6,076 nucleotides of DNA, taken from contig JAFDGP010000158.1 in assembly GCA_019309245.1 (NCBI GenBank), positions 1 to 6,076 on the forward strand, given 5' to 3'. A model generated the notes under the pieces. That model was not told where the DNA came from. It made no database searches and saw nothing but the letters and a program-made list of their open reading frames with translations. Shown here piece by piece: positions 4,241 through 6,076 of this stretch. The position numbers were made by a program, and so were the translations under genes. Each line of letters begins with the position of its first letter. Position 1 is the stretch's first letter. Source of the DNA: Deltaproteobacteria bacterium. Its GTDB lineage: Bacteria; Desulfobacterota; Desulfobacteria; Desulfobacterales; C00003060.

Positions 4241-6076
4241 GTGTGGGATGCCTGCAGCTCTTGGATTCCGGCCAAGGCCTCGGCTGGTGCCTCCCGAGCG
4301 ACCTGGACAAGGTAGTCGGATGAGGCTTGGGGTTCGCCTAATCGGTGATAGGCTCGGCTCAAGTTTAACTTAACAACCCATTGGTTTCCGATTGTCTTGT
4401 ATTCGTTATTGCCCCGAGCCGGCGAGTTGCGGATTCGCCGATAAATGGACAAATACCGCTCGCCATAGTCGACACTGGCCGCATAATCACCCTTCTGAAA
4501 CGCAACCACGCTCAACACAAAAAAAAGGTCCAGGTGACCGGGATAGGCCTGAAGGCCTTCCAATGCATACCTTTCGGCTTCCTGAAGGTTGCGAAGATTG
4601 TTATATGCCGCTGCAATATAGTAAAATATATTGGCATAGGCCGGATCCCTTGTCTCGTTCTGGCCAAGCAGTTGAATCACCGTTTGTCCTTGTTCAATGA
4701 CCTTCTCAAAATTACCGGACATAAATTCTAAAACCGCCAGGTTATACCGGGAAAAGGGTTCACTGGGGTTGTGTTCAATCTGCTTTTCCAGCAACGCCCG
4801 GGTTCTGCGGCGCTTGATGGCCATTTTTTCTTCAGGAAGCCCATAGCCGTAATGATAAATGTTCAGGGTACTTTCCTCGGGAGGTCCAGGATAACAGGCT
4901 TGGTTGTGGACAATGCCCTTGTAATGACAGCCCACGTAATTTCTAAACAGTCTGGGAGAACTGAGCAAAGAAAGAACGGCCCCATCTGCCGAGTAATTGA
5001 CCACCTTAAACAGAATAGCGTGTGCGGTGGCCTCTCGCACCACCTCCCTGAGACGCCCGCCGCTGACCGACGTCAATGTCTCATCTGCATCAATAATCAG
5101 CATCCAGTCCCCCGTAGCATAGGACATGGACTGATTCCGGTGAAGGCTGAAATCGTCTTGCCACGGATGGTGATACACCCTGGCCCCGTGCTTTTCGGCG
5201 ATTTTGACGGTCCCGTCGGTGGACCCTGTGTCCACCACAATAAGTTCATCTACATAGGGCTCGACACTATTTAGACAATTCTCTAGGCAACTTTCTTCGT
5301 TTTTGACTATGAGACACGCTGAAATGCGGGGATAATTTTCCCTTGGCCTCGGCGTTCTGTGAAACTCCTGCCGGGTCTCCGTCCGGATCCAATCTCTGGC
5401 AATACGCAGGGCGTCTTTGAGATCCTTTCGGCCGGTGGTTTCTTTGAGTACCCGCTCCAGGCACCAAGCGGCCAATTTGTAGTTGGATCGATCAAATTGT
5501 GCCTTTCCGATCGCTTCTATTTTTTCAAGCTCCTTCGGAAACCGGTCCAACAAAGCTTCCAAGGTTGCGATCTGATCCGCCGTTTCTCGACTCTGTCCAT
5601 AGCATTCGGCCAGCATGTAGAGCGTTATCTTGTCGGGAGACTGCCGGTTAGCAATCTTCAAATACGACTCCGCCTCCTGAAACGCCCCTTTTGAAAAATA
5701 GAACTGCCCGACTGTTCTATGTGCACTGCCGCTCGGATCCTGAGAGACAGCTTTGTCAAAATATTGTCTGGATGTGTTGACTGCCCCTTTTTCATAAGCA
5801 ACTTTCCCTAGAATCATGTTCATGGGCGAGGTGGCCCAAAAACTGTTGTGAATAACCTTCCCAAAGCTCGCAGGGGCCTTCTCGATGCCGTCTCGAATTT
5901 TGAAATATTGGGATGCATATTTTTCTGCTCCTTCATGATGCCCTTTTTGATCCTGTATCTTTGCAAGCAAATAGCACGAGTCCAGATGGCTCGGATAAGC
6001 CGAAAGTGCCCTTTCGCATAGTGCTTGGGCCTCGTCTAGCCTGCCCATATTCAACAACGCAGCGCCGGCCGTATAA
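4228..6076 (-). CDS. TPR-GT2-TPR glycosyltransferase, N-terminus beyond window
   Basis: The frame stays open to the window edge. The first visible residues already lie inside a TPR helix (AALLNMGRLDEAQALCERAL), so the TTG at 6055-6057 is unlikely to be the true start and the gene is 5'-truncated by the window. Numbering from that TTG, residues 1-220 are TPR repeats. A GT2 domain spans about 243-405, with ISACLIVKNEE (245-255), VDELIVVDTGSTDGT (269-283), HRNQS (306-310), the metal-binding D323-A324-D325, RLFRN (369-373), YKGIVHNQ (379-386) and YHYGY (401-405). A second TPR block covers about 430-600. The catalytic domain is closely related to that of the gene at 1158-2966. The protein ends in ASHTCPC and its stop overlaps the start of the GT4 gene by 13 bp, indicating one operon. 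It probably glycosylates a protein or extends a protein-linked glycan in the cytoplasm, plausibly flagellin; the TPR blocks would bind acceptor or partners. Substrate is not known. Confidence 0.92.
   Translation of the reverse strand, partial: YTAGAALLNMGRLDEAQALCERALSAYPSHLDSCYLLAKIQDQKGHHEGAEKYASQYFKIRDGIEKAPASFGKVIHNSFWATSPMNMILGKVAYEKGAVNTSRQYFDKAVSQDPSGSAHRTVGQFYFSKGAFQEAESYLKIANRQSPDKITLYMLAECYGQSRETADQIATLEALLDRFPKELEKIEAIGKAQFDRSNYKLAAWCLERVLKETTGRKDLKDALRIARDWIRTETRQEFHRTPRPRENYPRISACLIVKNEESCLENCLNSVEPYVDELIVVDTGSTDGTVKIAEKHGARVYHHPWQDDFSLHRNQSMSYATGDWMLIIDADETLTSVSGGRLREVVREATAHAILFKVVNYSADGAVLSLLSSPRLFRNYVGCHYKGIVHNQACYPGPPEESTLNIYHYGYGLPEEKMAIKRRRTRALLEKQIEHNPSEPFSRYNLAVLEFMSGNFEKVIEQGQTVIQLLGQNETRDPAYANIFYYIAAAYNNLRNLQEAERYALEGLQAYPGHLDLFFVLSVVAFQKGDYAASVDYGERYLSIYRRIRNSPARGNNEYKTIGNQWVVKLNLSRAYHRLGEPQASSDYLVQVAREAPAEALAGIQELQASHTCPC

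Noticed and set aside
4771..5274. Plus-strand open frame of 167 codons
   Set aside because: Antisense to the paralogous GT2 domain. It resembles the plus-strand shadow at 2367-3008 only because the sense genes are paralogs.

Overview
The window carries four genes, all on the minus strand, so transcription runs from position 6076 towards position 1. In that order they are: a long TPR/family-2 glycosyltransferase whose N-terminus lies beyond the window (4228-6076), a GT4-type (GT-B fold) glycosyltransferase (3053-4240), a second GT2/TPR glycosyltransferase (1158-2966), and the N-terminal 225 residues of a flagellin (1-675), whose remainder lies beyond position 1. The first two genes overlap by 13 bp and the third follows after an 86-bp gap, so the three glycosyltransferases look like one operon. 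The flagellin is separated from them by 482 bp and has its own promoter.

The organism is a motile Gram-negative bacterium of intermediate GC. The flagellin N-terminus, the sigma-28 promoter and the architecture of the TPR glycosyltransferases feel most like Desulfobacterota (Desulfobacterales and relatives). That is an impression from family knowledge, not a search result. The position of sugar transferases directly upstream of a flagellin suggests a flagellin glycosylation cassette: the transferases would build or attach a glycan on the flagellin before export. No acceptor has been shown, and no sugar-nucleotide biosynthesis gene or Maf protein is visible here.

The 482-bp intergenic region has two parts. 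The part nearest the flagellin holds a sigma-28 promoter (TAAAGCAA-N11-GCCGATGA) and a leader of about 170 nt. The leader contains a perfect 8-bp stem-loop and three small hairpins that place GGA in or next to the loop, one of them exactly on the flagellin Shine-Dalgarno. This is the layout expected for CsrA (with FliW) control of flagellin translation, as known for Bacillus subtilis hag, and is the most interesting regulatory signal in the window. The distal part holds a 93-bp imperfect palindrome that looks like a dispersed intergenic repeat.

The two TPR glycosyltransferases are clear paralogs in their catalytic domains (about two thirds identical over 83 residues by eye) but differ in architecture: one is GT2-TPR and the other TPR-GT2-TPR.
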